Assembly (NCBI RefSeq): GCF_034675845.1
Contig: NZ_JAUCCU010000001.1
Coordinates: 1,984,001 to 2,048,000 of the forward strand
Reading direction: 5' to 3'
DNA length: 64,000 nucleotides
Source of the DNA: Castellaniella sp.
Lineage (GTDB): Bacteria > Pseudomonadota > Gammaproteobacteria > Burkholderiales > Burkholderiaceae_B
This document shows, one piece after another, positions 35,017 through 43,171 of the stretch (positions within the stretch are counted from its first letter, which is position 1; each line of letters starts with the position of its first letter). The position numbers were made by a program, and so were the translations under genes. The notes under the pieces are model-generated. The model saw only the letters and a program-made list of their open reading frames with translations. It searched no databases and had not been told where the DNA came from.

Positions 35017-36036
35017 ATGCGTGGATTGAAAATAATGGCAGGCCTGGCAGTAACGCTGGGGGTTGCAGTGCCTGCGGCCCAGGCCGATACCCTGGCGGTA
35101 GTCAAGGACCGGGGTGCTTTGCAGTGCGGGGTGACCACGGGTTTTGCTGGATTCTCGGCACCTGACTCCAAGGGCGAATGGCAGGGCCTGGATGTGGACA
35201 TGTGCCGCGCCGTGGCAGCCGCTGCGCTGGGGGATGCCTCCAAGGTCAAGATCGTCCCCCTGAATGCCCAGCAGCGCTTCACGGCCCTGCAGTCCGGCGA
35301 GATCGATCTGTTGGCGCGCAACACCACGGTGACGCAGTCGCGGGATACCTCGCTGGGGGCGATCCATGCCGGCATCAACTTCTACGATGGTCAGGGTTTC
35401 ATGGTGCCTAAGTCCCTGGGGGTCAAATCCGCCCGCGACTTGAATGGCGCCACCGTCTGCATGCAGACCGGCACCTCCAACGAGCAGAACATGGCCGACT
35501 GGGCACGGGCGAACAACGTCAAGTACACCCCGGTCGTCATCGAGCAGTTCAACGAGGTGGTCAATGCCTTTTCGGCGGGCCGCTGCGATGTGTTCACCAC
35601 CGATGCGTCCGGCCTGGCGTCCATCCGGATCTCCAAGCTCTCCAATCCCAATGATTATGTGATTCTGCCCGAGATCATCTCCAAAGAACCGCTGGGGCCG
35701 TTTGTGCGCCAGGGCGATGACGCCTGGTTGAATCTCGTCAAGTGGTCCCTCGAGGCCATGACGGGGGCCGAGGAACTGGGCATCACGTCCGACAACGTGG
35801 ACGAACAGCTGAAAAGCACGAATCCCAATGTGCAGCGTCTGCTGGGCGTGACGGGCAGTGCGGGCAAGAACCTGGGTCTGGACGAGCAATGGGCCTACCG
35901 TATTGTTAAGCAGGTGGGCAATTATGGTCAGTCCTTCGAGCGCAATGTGGGGATGGGCAGCCCCTTGCAGATTCAACGTGGCCTGAATGCGTTGTGGACG
36001 GATGGCGGGCGCATCTATCCGCTGCCGATTCGCTGA
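35017..36036 (+). CDS. Amino-acid ABC transporter solute-binding protein (AapJ-like), orphan
   Basis: A 339-residue type II periplasmic receptor (SBP_bac_3) resembling AapJ of general L-amino-acid transporters. It starts at 35017 after AGGGGAGA with a Sec signal ending near AQA-DT. The mature region begins 'TLAVVKDRGALQCGVTTGFA' and includes 'LNAQQRFTALQSGEIDLLAR', 'TVCMQTGTSNEQNMADW' and 'EPLGPFVRQGDDAWLNLVKW'. No aapQ, aapM or aapP permease/ATPase genes follow; a terminator and an opposite-strand gene come next. Partners must be elsewhere, or it serves another role. Confidence 0.9.
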   Translation: MRGLKIMAGLAVTLGVAVPAAQADTLAVVKDRGALQCGVTTGFAGFSAPDSKGEWQGLDVDMCRAVAAAALGDASKVKIVPLNAQQRFTALQSGEIDLLARNTTVTQSRDTSLGAIHAGINFYDGQGFMVPKSLGVKSARDLNGATVCMQTGTSNEQNMADWARANNVKYTPVVIEQFNEVVNAFSAGRCDVFTTDASGLASIRISKLSNPNDYVILPEIISKEPLGPFVRQGDDAWLNLVKWSLEAMTGAEELGITSDNVDEQLKSTNPNVQRLLGVTGSAGKNLGLDEQWAYRIVKQVGNYGQSFERNVGMGSPLQIQRGLNALWTDGGRIYPLPIR

Positions 36037-36055
36037 TCCAGCAAGCATCAGGGAC

Positions 36056-36098
36056 GAAAAACAACCGGGTCAGGCATGTTGGTGCCTGACCCGGTTGT
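36056..36098 (-). terminator. Strong shared terminator hairpin
   Basis: ACAACCGGGTCAGGCA (36061-36076) pairs perfectly over 16 bp with 36083-36098 around loop TGTTGG. On the minus strand the stem is followed by TTTT (complement of 36057-36060), so it is a proper terminator for the HMG-CoA lyase gene. On the plus strand it lacks a T-tract but still closes the AapJ-like gene 24 bases after its stop. Confidence 0.8.
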
Positions 36099-36150
36099 GT
36101 TGTGGGCCAGGCCTTCTGCCACCAGGCCCGTCGTTACTTAGGTAGTCTGA

Positions 36151-37060
36151 TCAAGCGGGGGCTTTTTTCAAGGCCAGGGCGCGGCCGGCGCGGCTGGCGG
36201 TCGGGCGACCGATCTGCTGCGAAATCCAGGCGCCGATGTCAACCACGGCATCCAAATCCACCCCAGTGTGCAGGCCCTGGCCGTGCAGCAGATACAGCAC
36301 GTCTTCGGTGGCGACATTGCCGGTGGCTCCTTTGGCGTAAGGGCAGCCCCCCAGGCCAGGCGACTGAGCTGTGAAAAATACGCACCCCGGATTCCAGCGC
36401 CGCCAGGATGTTGGCCAGTGCCTGGCCGTAGGTGTCGTGGAAGTGTCCTGATACCTGAGTCTGCAGCTTGGCGACTTTGCCCACGGCCTGCAGCACTTGC
36501 TGGACCTGGGCAGCGGTACCCACGCCAATGGTGTCGGCCACATCGAGTTCGTCGCAGCCCAGTCGCAACAGGCGTTCGGCCACGTCCACGACGGCAGCGA
36601 CCGGGGTCTGGCCCTGATAGGGGCAGCCCAGGGCGCAGCTGATGCTGCCGCGCAGGCGCACACCGGCGTTCTTGGCGGCGGCGGCCACGGGCTCGAAGCG
36701 GGTGATGGATTCGTCGATGGAGCAGTTGATATTGCGCTGCGAAAAGGCTTCGCTGGCGGCGGCGAAGATCACGACTTCGTCGGCCTGGGCGGCCAGGGCG
36801 GCTTCCAGACCCCGCATATTGGGGGTCAGAGCCGAATAGATCGTGCCGGGCTGGCGCTGAATGCCCGCCATGACCTGGGAACCGTCGGCCATCTGGGGGA
36901 CCCATTTCGGGGAGACGAAGGAGGCGGCTTCGATGTTGGGGAAACCGGCAGCGGTCAGGCGATTGATCAGTTCGATCTTGGTGGCGGTGTCAACGAATTG
37001 TTTTTCGTTCTGCAGCCCGTCGCGTGGGCCGACTTCGACGATTTTGATGTGCTCGGTCAT
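36151..37060 (-). pseudogene. Hydroxymethylglutaryl-CoA lyase, frameshifted
   Basis: HMG-CoA lyase cleaves HMG-CoA to acetoacetate and acetyl-CoA in leucine degradation. The N-terminal part reads from 37060 ('IVEVGPRDGLQNEKQ', the catalytic Arg and Asp region) through 'GHFHDTYGQALANILAALES' to 'FHSSVA'. There the frame shifts: the conserved 'GLGGCPYAKGATGNVATED' with the active-site cysteine and the C-terminus to the stop at 36151 lie in another minus-strand frame. One extra base near 36358 explains it (GCCAGGCG where GCCGGCG would keep the frame). Uncorrected, the product has a false C-terminus without the active-site Cys. Sequencing error and true decay both fit. Confidence 0.85.
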
Positions 37061-37111
37061 GAGAATCCTGGGGTAATGTTTGCTACTTGATCATAGCGCG
37101 GTACCCCAGCG

Positions 37112-38284
37112 TCAAGGCAAGCGCTGGTAGCGGCCATCGGCCTGGCGCTCCAGTTGGCCGTTCAGCTCCAGCAGGGTCAGTTGCGTCATCAACTGTTGTA
37201 CCGGCCAGCCGGTGCGTGCCTGCAGCGTATCCGCATCGGTGGGTTCGTATCCCAGTGCCTGCAGCAGCTGGGCGGCGACAGGGTCTGTCGGGCAGCTGTC
37301 CGTGACGGTGGTGGGCGAGGCGTCAGGCCGTAAGTGAGTGGGCCTGGGCCGCATGGCGGCGATGGGGTGGGCCATCGGCAATTGGCTTTGCTGCAGTTCT
37401 TCGACGATGTCCTGGGCGGATTCGACGAGCTTGGCCCCCTGGCGAATCAAGGCGTGGCAGCCGCGTGAGAGCGGCGAATGAATAGAGCCGGGGATGGCGA
37501 AGACCTCGCGTCCCAGTTCGCCCGCCAGCCGGGCGGTGATCAGAGAGCCGCTGCGGGCGGCGGCCTCGACCACCAGAATGCCTTGGCTCAGGGCCGCCAC
37601 GATACGGTTGCGTTGGGGGAAATGATAGGGCAGGCCCTGCGTGCCCAGGGGGAATTCCGACAGCATCAGGCCGTGCTCGACCAGACGATGGGCCAGGGCG
37701 CGATGCACGGATGGATAGACGCGGTCGATGCCGGTGCCCAGGATGGCGATGGTGCCTCCGCCCGCAGGCCCGGCATCCAGTGCACCGGCATGGGCGGCGC
37801 CATCGATACCGCTGGCCAGGCCGCTGACCACGCACCAGCCTTGGGCAGCCAGATATTGAGCAAAATCGCGGGCATTACGACTGCCTTCGGGGGTGGCGCT
37901 ACGGGCTCCCACGATGCCCAGCATGGGACGGTTCAGGGTATCTAGCTGACCGTGGGCAAACAGCACGGGCGGCGGGTCGTTCAGTTGGAACAAGGCCTGG
38001 GGGTAGGCTGGGTCGGCCAAGGTCAGCAGGTGATGCCGGGGTTGGTCCAGCCAGTGCAGGGTGTGATCGATCGCCTCTTGTGTGGCGGCATCCGGGGCCT
38101 GGCGCAGGCGGGCGGCCAGCGTGCCATCCAGGTACTTGGCCAACTGGCTGGTGGTGGCCTGACAGATGTTTTGTGGCAGGCCGAATACGGACAATAGCAG
38201 CCGGATGCGGGCTGCTCCGAGTTCGGGTTCCAGGCTCAGGCGTATCCAGGCCCGTTGTTCTGTCTCGTCGATAGTGGGTGACAT
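37112..38284 (-). CDS. dprA: DNA-processing protein DprA
   Basis: DprA binds incoming single-stranded DNA and loads RecA during natural transformation. The 390-residue product has the Rossmann-fold DprA core with 'GIVGARSATPEGSRNARDFA', 'VVSGLASGIDGAAHAGAL', 'AILGTGIDRVYPSVHRAL' and 'FPQRNRIVAALSQGILVVEA', and a C-terminal winged-helix ending in 'LNGQLERQADGRYQRLP'. It is divergent from def. In many proteobacteria dprA (smf) is adjacent to def-fmt, as here. Confidence 0.95.
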   Translation of the reverse strand: MSPTIDETEQRAWIRLSLEPELGAARIRLLLSVFGLPQNICQATTSQLAKYLDGTLAARLRQAPDAATQEAIDHTLHWLDQPRHHLLTLADPAYPQALFQLNDPPPVLFAHGQLDTLNRPMLGIVGARSATPEGSRNARDFAQYLAAQGWCVVSGLASGIDGAAHAGALDAGPAGGGTIAILGTGIDRVYPSVHRALAHRLVEHGLMLSEFPLGTQGLPYHFPQRNRIVAALSQGILVVEAAARSGSLITARLAGELGREVFAIPGSIHSPLSRGCHALIRQGAKLVESAQDIVEELQQSQLPMAHPIAAMRPRPTHLRPDASPTTVTDSCPTDPVAAQLLQALGYEPTDADTLQARTGWPVQQLMTQLTLLELNGQLERQADGRYQRLP

Positions 38285-38393
38285 GGAGGCAGTGTGCCAT
38301 GGTTTTCAGCAGGGCTGATCAACGGTGTGATGATTGTGTCGCGACAGCTGCTTTATCATAGAGCTTTACGTATCGTTCAATCAGGCATTCATC

Positions 38394-38918
38394 ATGGCTT
38401 TGCTTCCCATCCTCAAATACCCGGACCCCCGGCTGCACAAGGTCGCTGCGCCGGTGCAACAGGTGGATGATCGTATCCGGCAACTGGTGCGCGACATGGC
38501 CGAGACCATGTATGCCGCCCCTGGCGTTGGCCTGGCAGCCACTCAGGTCGATGTGCACGAGCGGATCGTCGTCATTGACGTCTCCGAGAACGGCAACGAT
38601 CTGCACGTGCTGATCAATCCGGAAATCACCTGGAAAAGCGACGAGCAACAGGTTTACGAAGAAGGTTGCCTGTCGGTCCCCGGGGTGTACGACGAGGTCC
38701 AGCGATCGGCTCGCATCCATGTGCGCGCCCTGAACGAGCAGGGTGAATCTTACGAATTCGACGCCGAGGGCCTGCTGGCGGTGTGTGTGCAGCACGAGCT
38801 TGATCACTTGCTGGGCAAGGTCTTTGTCGAATATCTCTCCGTCCTGAAACAAAACCGGATTCGCACGCGGCTGCGCAAGCAACAGCGCGAGGCCGAACGC
38901 GAAGCAGCAGAGGACTGA
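38394..38918 (+). CDS. def: Peptide deformylase
   Basis: Metalloenzyme that removes the formyl group from nascent protein N-termini. The three motifs are 'GVGLAATQ', 'EEGCLSVPG' (metal Cys) and 'VCVQHELDHLLGK' (HExxH form HELDH). Length is 174 residues. The start at 38394 (MALLPILKYPDPRL) is the standard N-terminus; the frame is open upstream to 38334 but without homology. A short palindrome TGTCGCGACA at 38337-38346 lies in the dprA-def divergent region. fmt follows after 4 bases. Confidence 0.96.
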   Translation: MALLPILKYPDPRLHKVAAPVQQVDDRIRQLVRDMAETMYAAPGVGLAATQVDVHERIVVIDVSENGNDLHVLINPEITWKSDEQQVYEEGCLSVPGVYDEVQRSARIHVRALNEQGESYEFDAEGLLAVCVQHELDHLLGKVFVEYLSVLKQNRIRTRLRKQQREAEREAAED

Positions 38919-38922
38919 TTGC

Positions 38923-39909
38923 ATGCGGATTGTTTTTGCCGGTACGCCGGAATTCGCACGTCAGGCCCTGCAGGCAATTCTGCAGGCGGGCCATCAGGTG
39001 GTGGGGGTGTTGACCCAGCCGGATCGTCCTTCGGGACGCGGCATGAAGCTGCAGTCCAGCCCGGTCAAGCAGCTGGCGCTGGACGCAGGCATCCCGGTGC
39101 TGCAGCCACGCAGCCTGCGCCTGGATGGCCGATATCCCGATGAGGCCCGGACTGCGCACGATGCCTTGCAGGCCATGGCGCCGGATGTCATGGTGGTGGC
39201 AGCCTATGGGCTGATTCTGCCCCAATGGGTGCTGGACCTGCCTGTGCATGGCTGTTTGAATATTCATGCCAGCCTGTTGCCGCGCTGGCGAGGGGCAGCC
39301 CCTATCCAGCGGGCGATCGAATCCGGCGATGTAGTCACTGGCATCACCATCATGCAGATGGACGCGGGCCTGGACACCGGCGCCATGTTGTTGCGGGTGG
39401 AAATCCCGATTGGCCCGGAGGATACGGCGGCCAGTCTGCACGATGGTTTGGCGCAGGCGGGGGCGCAGGCGGTGCTGCAAGTGTTGGGGCAGTTGGATGC
39501 ACAAGCCACCCTGCAGGCAGTCCCTCAGCCCTTGGATGGCATCACCTACGCTGAGAAATTACAGAAATCCGAATCGTCGCTGGATTTTTCCCAGCCTGCG
39601 GCAGTGCTGGCGCGTCGTATCCGGGCTTTTGATCCGTTTCCCGGCACGACGATGATCCTGCCGGGGCTGGATCAGCCGGTCAAGGTCTGGTCGGCCCAGG
39701 CTTGGTCCTGGGATGATTGGTCCGGGCAGGTGGGTTCTGCCACCGCCATGGATCGGGCAGCCGCGCCCGGCACGATTTTGCGGATGGGACCTGCGGAGAT
39801 TGATATTGCAACGGCAGACGGTGTCTTGCGGCTGACGTCACTGCAGCGTGCTGGCAGCCGCCGCCAGCCTGTGGATGTGTTTCTGCAGGCATATTCTAAG
39901 AAAACCTGA
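38923..39909 (+). CDS. fmt: Methionyl-tRNA formyltransferase
   Basis: Formylates initiator Met-tRNA with 10-formyl-THF. The 328-residue product begins 'MRIVFAGTPEFARQAL' and has the formyl-THF motif 'LNIHASLLPRWRGAAPIQRA' with the catalytic Asn/His, and 'TITIMQMDAGLDTGAMLL'-type region ('GITIMQMDAGLDTGAMLL'). It is in an operon with def. In related genomes rsmB often follows closely; here rsmB is 6 kb away on the other strand, marking a rearrangement relative to the common order. Confidence 0.96.
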   Translation: MRIVFAGTPEFARQALQAILQAGHQVVGVLTQPDRPSGRGMKLQSSPVKQLALDAGIPVLQPRSLRLDGRYPDEARTAHDALQAMAPDVMVVAAYGLILPQWVLDLPVHGCLNIHASLLPRWRGAAPIQRAIESGDVVTGITIMQMDAGLDTGAMLLRVEIPIGPEDTAASLHDGLAQAGAQAVLQVLGQLDAQATLQAVPQPLDGITYAEKLQKSESSLDFSQPAAVLARRIRAFDPFPGTTMILPGLDQPVKVWSAQAWSWDDWSGQVGSATAMDRAAAPGTILRMGPAEIDIATADGVLRLTSLQRAGSRRQPVDVFLQAYSKKT

Positions 39910-39961
39910 GTTCAATTGGCACAGGTCATGGTTCAAGTCGCAGGTCGGCCAACAGGAAATA

Positions 39962-40158
39962 TTTGCCTTGTATTAGGGTTTCTATAATAAAGTCAAGTTA
40001 ATCTGAAAAACACGCGTAAGCCGCTGTTTTCCCGTCTTGCCGAGACTTTGCGCGTGCCAGCGGTCCGCTACACCTATGGAGCGCCTGCGCTCGCTCGCTG
40101 AATCTCAGCCAGCCTGGGTACGGCAAAAGGGCCGACGTCTGAACACGTCGGCCCTTTT
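39962..40158 (+). ncRNA. Candidate small RNA between fmt and the gntR gene
   Basis: A 268-bp stretch without a credible gene. It contains a perfect TATAAT at 39983-39988 with a weak -35-like TTTGCC at 39962-39967 (spacing 15), and about 165 bases further on ends in a strong hairpin at 40125-40158. A possible internal stem pairs CCGCTG (about 40021) with CAGCGG (about 40058), and GAGCG/CGCTC forms a small hairpin near 40080. No known RNA family was recognised. It could instead be the long 3' region of fmt or the 3' end of gntR. Confidence 0.3.
40125..40158. terminator. Strong bidirectional terminator
   Basis: AAAAGGGCCGACGT (40125-40138) pairs perfectly with ACGTCGGCCCTTTT (40145-40158) around the 6-nt loop CTGAAC. 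The flanking A and T runs make it a terminator in both directions: for the minus-strand gntR gene (stop at 40178) and for anything transcribed from the fmt side. Confidence 0.85.
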
Positions 40159-40177
40159 GGTTTTCGCAGGCTTGCTG

Positions 40178-40819
40178 CTATACGCCCCACCAGCGCAAAG
40201 TGCCCGACAGGTGGTCACGGACAGCCCGCATGGCCTCGTCGGCCTGACCATCCAGGACGGCATCGATGATGTTCAGATGTTCGTCCATGGCCGGGATGAT
40301 GCGCTCGGGCAACAGGCGCCGCGAGCGCTGCAGCACGATGATGCGATCAAGGTTGCTCGCATACGCATCCAGCGCCAGGGGATTATCCAGTGCGTGCGCC
40401 AGTGACTGGTGCAACTGCCAGTCGATTTCGATGGCGCGGTGCTGGAGCGCCGGTGTGATTTCTTTGCTTGCCTGTTGGCGGACATCCAGGTGCTCTTGGC
40501 GTAATGCGGTCAGGCTATCGACCTGTCGGCGTGTGGCCAGTAGACGCGCGCCTTCCTGGTCGAACAGATAGCGCAGATTGAAGCAAGCCAGCACGGTCTG
40601 CGGGGTGGGTTCGATCACCAGCAGGCCGCGGCGCGGCAAAATCTGCATCAGCCCGACGGATTCCGCATGCTTGGCGGCTTCGCGTACAGGTGCCAGCGGC
40701 AAGCCGGTGGCTTCGACCAGTTCGGCCACCGAGACTAGCTGACCTGCCCGGACGCTGCCATCCAGCAAGAGATTCCGAATCGCCTGGAAGGCTTGGTCGG
40801 CAAGCAAGACGTTGGTCAT
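40178..40819 (-). CDS. GntR-family transcriptional regulator with FCD domain
   Basis: A 213-residue regulator. The N-terminal winged helix reads 'FQAIRNLLLDGSVRAGQLVS' and 'LVEATGLPLAPVREAAKHAE'; the FCD effector domain includes 'RAIEIDWQLHQSLAHALDNP' and a C-terminal 'DEHLNIIDAVLDGQADEAMR' with the conserved His residues used for metal and organic-acid binding in this family. It starts directly at the dctA stop (40819/40820), so it is co-transcribed with and probably regulates the C4-dicarboxylate carrier. The ligand is unknown. Confidence 0.9.
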   Translation of the reverse strand: MTNVLLADQAFQAIRNLLLDGSVRAGQLVSVAELVEATGLPLAPVREAAKHAESVGLMQILPRRGLLVIEPTPQTVLACFNLRYLFDQEGARLLATRRQVDSLTALRQEHLDVRQQASKEITPALQHRAIEIDWQLHQSLAHALDNPLALDAYASNLDRIIVLQRSRRLLPERIIPAMDEHLNIIDAVLDGQADEAMRAVRDHLSGTLRWWGV

Positions 40820-42169
40820 TCAGGCCTGCCCGCTTGCCGTTGATGCTGTGGATTGATTACCTTCCAGCAAGGCTTCGTCGGCATCGCCCTGGTCGCTGTC
40901 GCGCAGGTCGACGATGACACGGCCATCCAGCACATCGTGAGCACGTTTATAGTCCACATCGCCTTCCCAGGCGCCGATGACGATGGTGCCTACGCAATTG
41001 CCAATCATATTGGTCAGGGCGCGTGCCATGCCCATGAACCAGTCCACTGACAGCACCAATACCAGGCCGATGGCAGGAATATCGGGAATTACGCTGAGGG
41101 TGGCTGCCAGGATCACAATCGCTGAGCCCGGCACGCCGTGTGCCCCTTTGGAGGTCAGCAGCGATACCCCGAGAATGAGCAGCAGATGGGAGAATTCCAG
41201 TGGCGTATCTGTAGCCTGGGCGATAAAGACGGCTGCCAGTGTCAGATAGATCGAGAAGCCATCCAGATTGAATGAATAGCCAGTCGGCACTACCAGGCCT
41301 ACGGTGGAGCTGCGGATGCCCATGAGTTCCAGTTTGCGCATGATCTGCGGCAGGACGGCATCAGACGATGCGGTTCCCAGTACGACCAACAGTTCTTCTC
41401 GCAGATATTTCAGCAGCTTGAAGACATTGAATCCGGCCAGGCGCAGAATGATCCCCAGAACCCCCAGCACGAAGATCACGCAAGTCACATAGAAAAGCAC
41501 GACCAGCAGGCCCAGCGAGCCCAGTGTGCCCACGCCGTACTTGCCGACGGTGAAGGCGATGGCGCCCAACACCCCCAGTGGGGCCAGCTTGACGATGAAG
41601 CCGATGATCTTGAAGAACACATGCGACAGGCTGTCGACCAGGCCGACAATGGGTTTGCCGCGCTCGCCCAAGAGGGCCACGGCCACCCCGAACAGGATGG
41701 AGATCAACAGCACCTGCAGGATGTCACCCGAGGCAAAGGCCCCGATAAAGGTGTTCGGGATGACGCGCATCAGGAAGTCGATCGTATTGGTGGCGCCTTC
41801 CACGCGTGAGGTGTAGGCGGACAGGGCGCTGGGATCCAGTGTGCCGGGGTCGACGTGCATGCCGTGTCCCGGCGTAAAGAGATAGGCCAGCGCAATCCCC
41901 AGCGCCAGGGCAAAAGTGGTGACGACTTCGAAGTACACCAGCGCCTTGACCCCGACGCGTCCCACTTTGCGGATATCGCTGGTGCCACAGATGCCGTGCA
42001 CGATGACGCAGAACACCAGCGGTGCAATCAGCATCTTGATCAGCTTGATGAAGCCATCGCCGAAGGGCTTCAGGGAGACCGCAAAGTCGGGCCAGACCAC
42101 CCCGACCAGGACGCCCAGGATCAGGGCGATCACGACCTGTCCAAATAGACTTTTACAGAAATTTTTCAT
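40820..42169 (-). CDS. dctA: C4-dicarboxylate:H+/Na+ symporter
   Basis: Inner-membrane DAACS-family carrier for succinate, fumarate and malate, 449 residues. Family landmarks are 'KMLIAPLVFCVIVHGICG', the serine-rich re-entrant loop 'VLGTASSDAVLPQIMRKLE', 'PTGYSFNLDGFSIYLTLAAV' and 'VLVLSVDWFMGMARALTNMI'. In DctA the loop usually reads GTSSSES; here it is GTASSDA, a small variation in a transport-critical segment. It is transcribed with the GntR regulator gene rather than with a DctB/DctD pair, and no sigma-54 promoter was found upstream. Confidence 0.93.
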   Translation of the reverse strand: MKNFCKSLFGQVVIALILGVLVGVVWPDFAVSLKPFGDGFIKLIKMLIAPLVFCVIVHGICGTSDIRKVGRVGVKALVYFEVVTTFALALGIALAYLFTPGHGMHVDPGTLDPSALSAYTSRVEGATNTIDFLMRVIPNTFIGAFASGDILQVLLISILFGVAVALLGERGKPIVGLVDSLSHVFFKIIGFIVKLAPLGVLGAIAFTVGKYGVGTLGSLGLLVVLFYVTCVIFVLGVLGIILRLAGFNVFKLLKYLREELLVVLGTASSDAVLPQIMRKLELMGIRSSTVGLVVPTGYSFNLDGFSIYLTLAAVFIAQATDTPLEFSHLLLILGVSLLTSKGAHGVPGSAIVILAATLSVIPDIPAIGLVLVLSVDWFMGMARALTNMIGNCVGTIVIGAWEGDVDYKRAHDVLDGRVIVDLRDSDQGDADEALLEGNQSTASTASGQA

Positions 42170-42465
42170 TGCTCAGCCTTTGGTTTCGTTTGTGTGTTGA
42201 TTCAAACAACTACGAATGTCAGCCGTTATGTCTTGATAAATTTAATCTGACATTTCAGAAGCCATATAAGGAGAATATTATCCTGGGGCTTGACATATTT
42301 ATAGCTAGGGAAAACACGGAAAGAATCCATCCCTGGCAAAGGGCTGGGATGGTGAAAATGGACGCAAGATGCATGCCGACACGTCAAGGTCGGGGAGATG
42401 CATCAGCGGTTTGGGGGGGGGAGAAGGACGGGGGAGGCTGGGCGGTGGCGGCTGCAAGCGGGTAT
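42170..42465. promoter_or_regulatory. Control region upstream of dctA with a spaced inverted repeat
   Basis: This 296-bp region lies upstream of dctA and downstream of ntrX; both are on the minus strand. Bases ~42170-42340 are AT-rich and 42390-42465 very G-rich, with a 9-G run at 42413-42421. AATGTCAG (42215-42222) and CTGACATT (42247-42254) are a perfect 8-bp inverted repeat with centres 32 bp apart, about three helical turns. It is a plausible operator for the adjacent GntR regulator. No sigma-54 consensus was seen. A 102-codon plus-strand frame here shows no family features. Confidence 0.45.
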
Positions 42466-43170
42466 TCAGACCGCTGAGGATTTTTTCCTGGAGGTATCGA
42501 TGCCGAGCTGCTTGAGTTTGCGGTATAAGTGGGTGCGTTCCAGGCCCGTGCGTTCGGAGACCCGGGTCATGCTGTGGTTCTCGTGCAGCAGATGGTATTC
42601 GAAATAAATGCGTTCGAATTCGTCGCGGGCCTCGCGCAGGGGCTGGTTCAGTGAAATCGAGCCCAGATGGGAATCATCGATGACTGGCGCCGCGACCGGG
42701 ATGTTGGGGTGTTGGACCGCCGCGCCTGCTAGTGCGGGTGCTTGGGTAAAGACCGGATCGGGCATGATCGGGCGTTCGGTGCGGCTGCGCATCGAGGCCG
42801 GAATGACTGGGCGCGCCAACCCGGAGGCCACGGCTTTCAGGAGTTTTTGGAGCGTAATGGGTTTTTCGAGAAAATCCACTGCGCCGATGCGGGTGGCCTC
42901 GACGGCAGTATCCACGGTGGCATGGCCGCTCATCATGATCACCGGCATATTCAGCAGGCCCTGGCTGGACCATTCTTTTAGCAGGCTGACCCCATCGATA
43001 TCCGGCATCCAGATATCCAGCAGGACCAGGTCTGGCCGTTGGCGCAGACGATAGTCGCGAGCCTGGGCGGCGTTTTCGGCGAGTTCAACCGAATGACCCT
43101 CGTCGTAGAGGATTTCGGATAAGAGTTCGCGAATGCCAATTTCATCGTCGACCACCAGAATACGGGCCAT
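42466..43170 (-). CDS. NtrX-like response regulator lacking the AAA+ domain
   Basis: A 234-residue response regulator, partner of the NtrY-like kinase whose stop is one base upstream. The receiver domain has the acidic pair in 'ILVVDDEIGIRELLSEILYD', phospho-acceptor Asp in 'VLLDIWMPDIDGVSLLKEW', and Lys in 'FLEKPITLQKLLKAV'. After a linker the C-terminus is a Fis-type helix-turn-helix ('SMTRVSERTGLERTHLYRKL'), matching NtrX. The central AAA+ sigma-54-activation domain of classic NtrX (about 450 residues) is absent; both end domains are intact, so this is a compact architecture, not truncation by a stop. The start at 43170 (MARILVV) is chosen over an upstream frame. Confidence 0.88.
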   Translation of the reverse strand: MARILVVDDEIGIRELLSEILYDEGHSVELAENAAQARDYRLRQRPDLVLLDIWMPDIDGVSLLKEWSSQGLLNMPVIMMSGHATVDTAVEATRIGAVDFLEKPITLQKLLKAVASGLARPVIPASMRSRTERPIMPDPVFTQAPALAGAAVQHPNIPVAAPVIDDSHLGSISLNQPLREARDEFERIYFEYHLLHENHSMTRVSERTGLERTHLYRKLKQLGIDTSRKKSSAV

Positions 43171-43171
43171 A

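Noticed and set aside
39930..39939. GGTTCAAGTC, a T-loop-like decamer after fmt
   Set aside because: No matching acceptor, D or anticodon arms could be found around it, so it is not a tRNA.
42169..42477. A 102-codon plus-strand frame across the dctA upstream region
   Set aside because: It overlaps the promoter region, has mixed AT-rich and G-rich composition and shows no family features or ribosome-binding site; probably chance.
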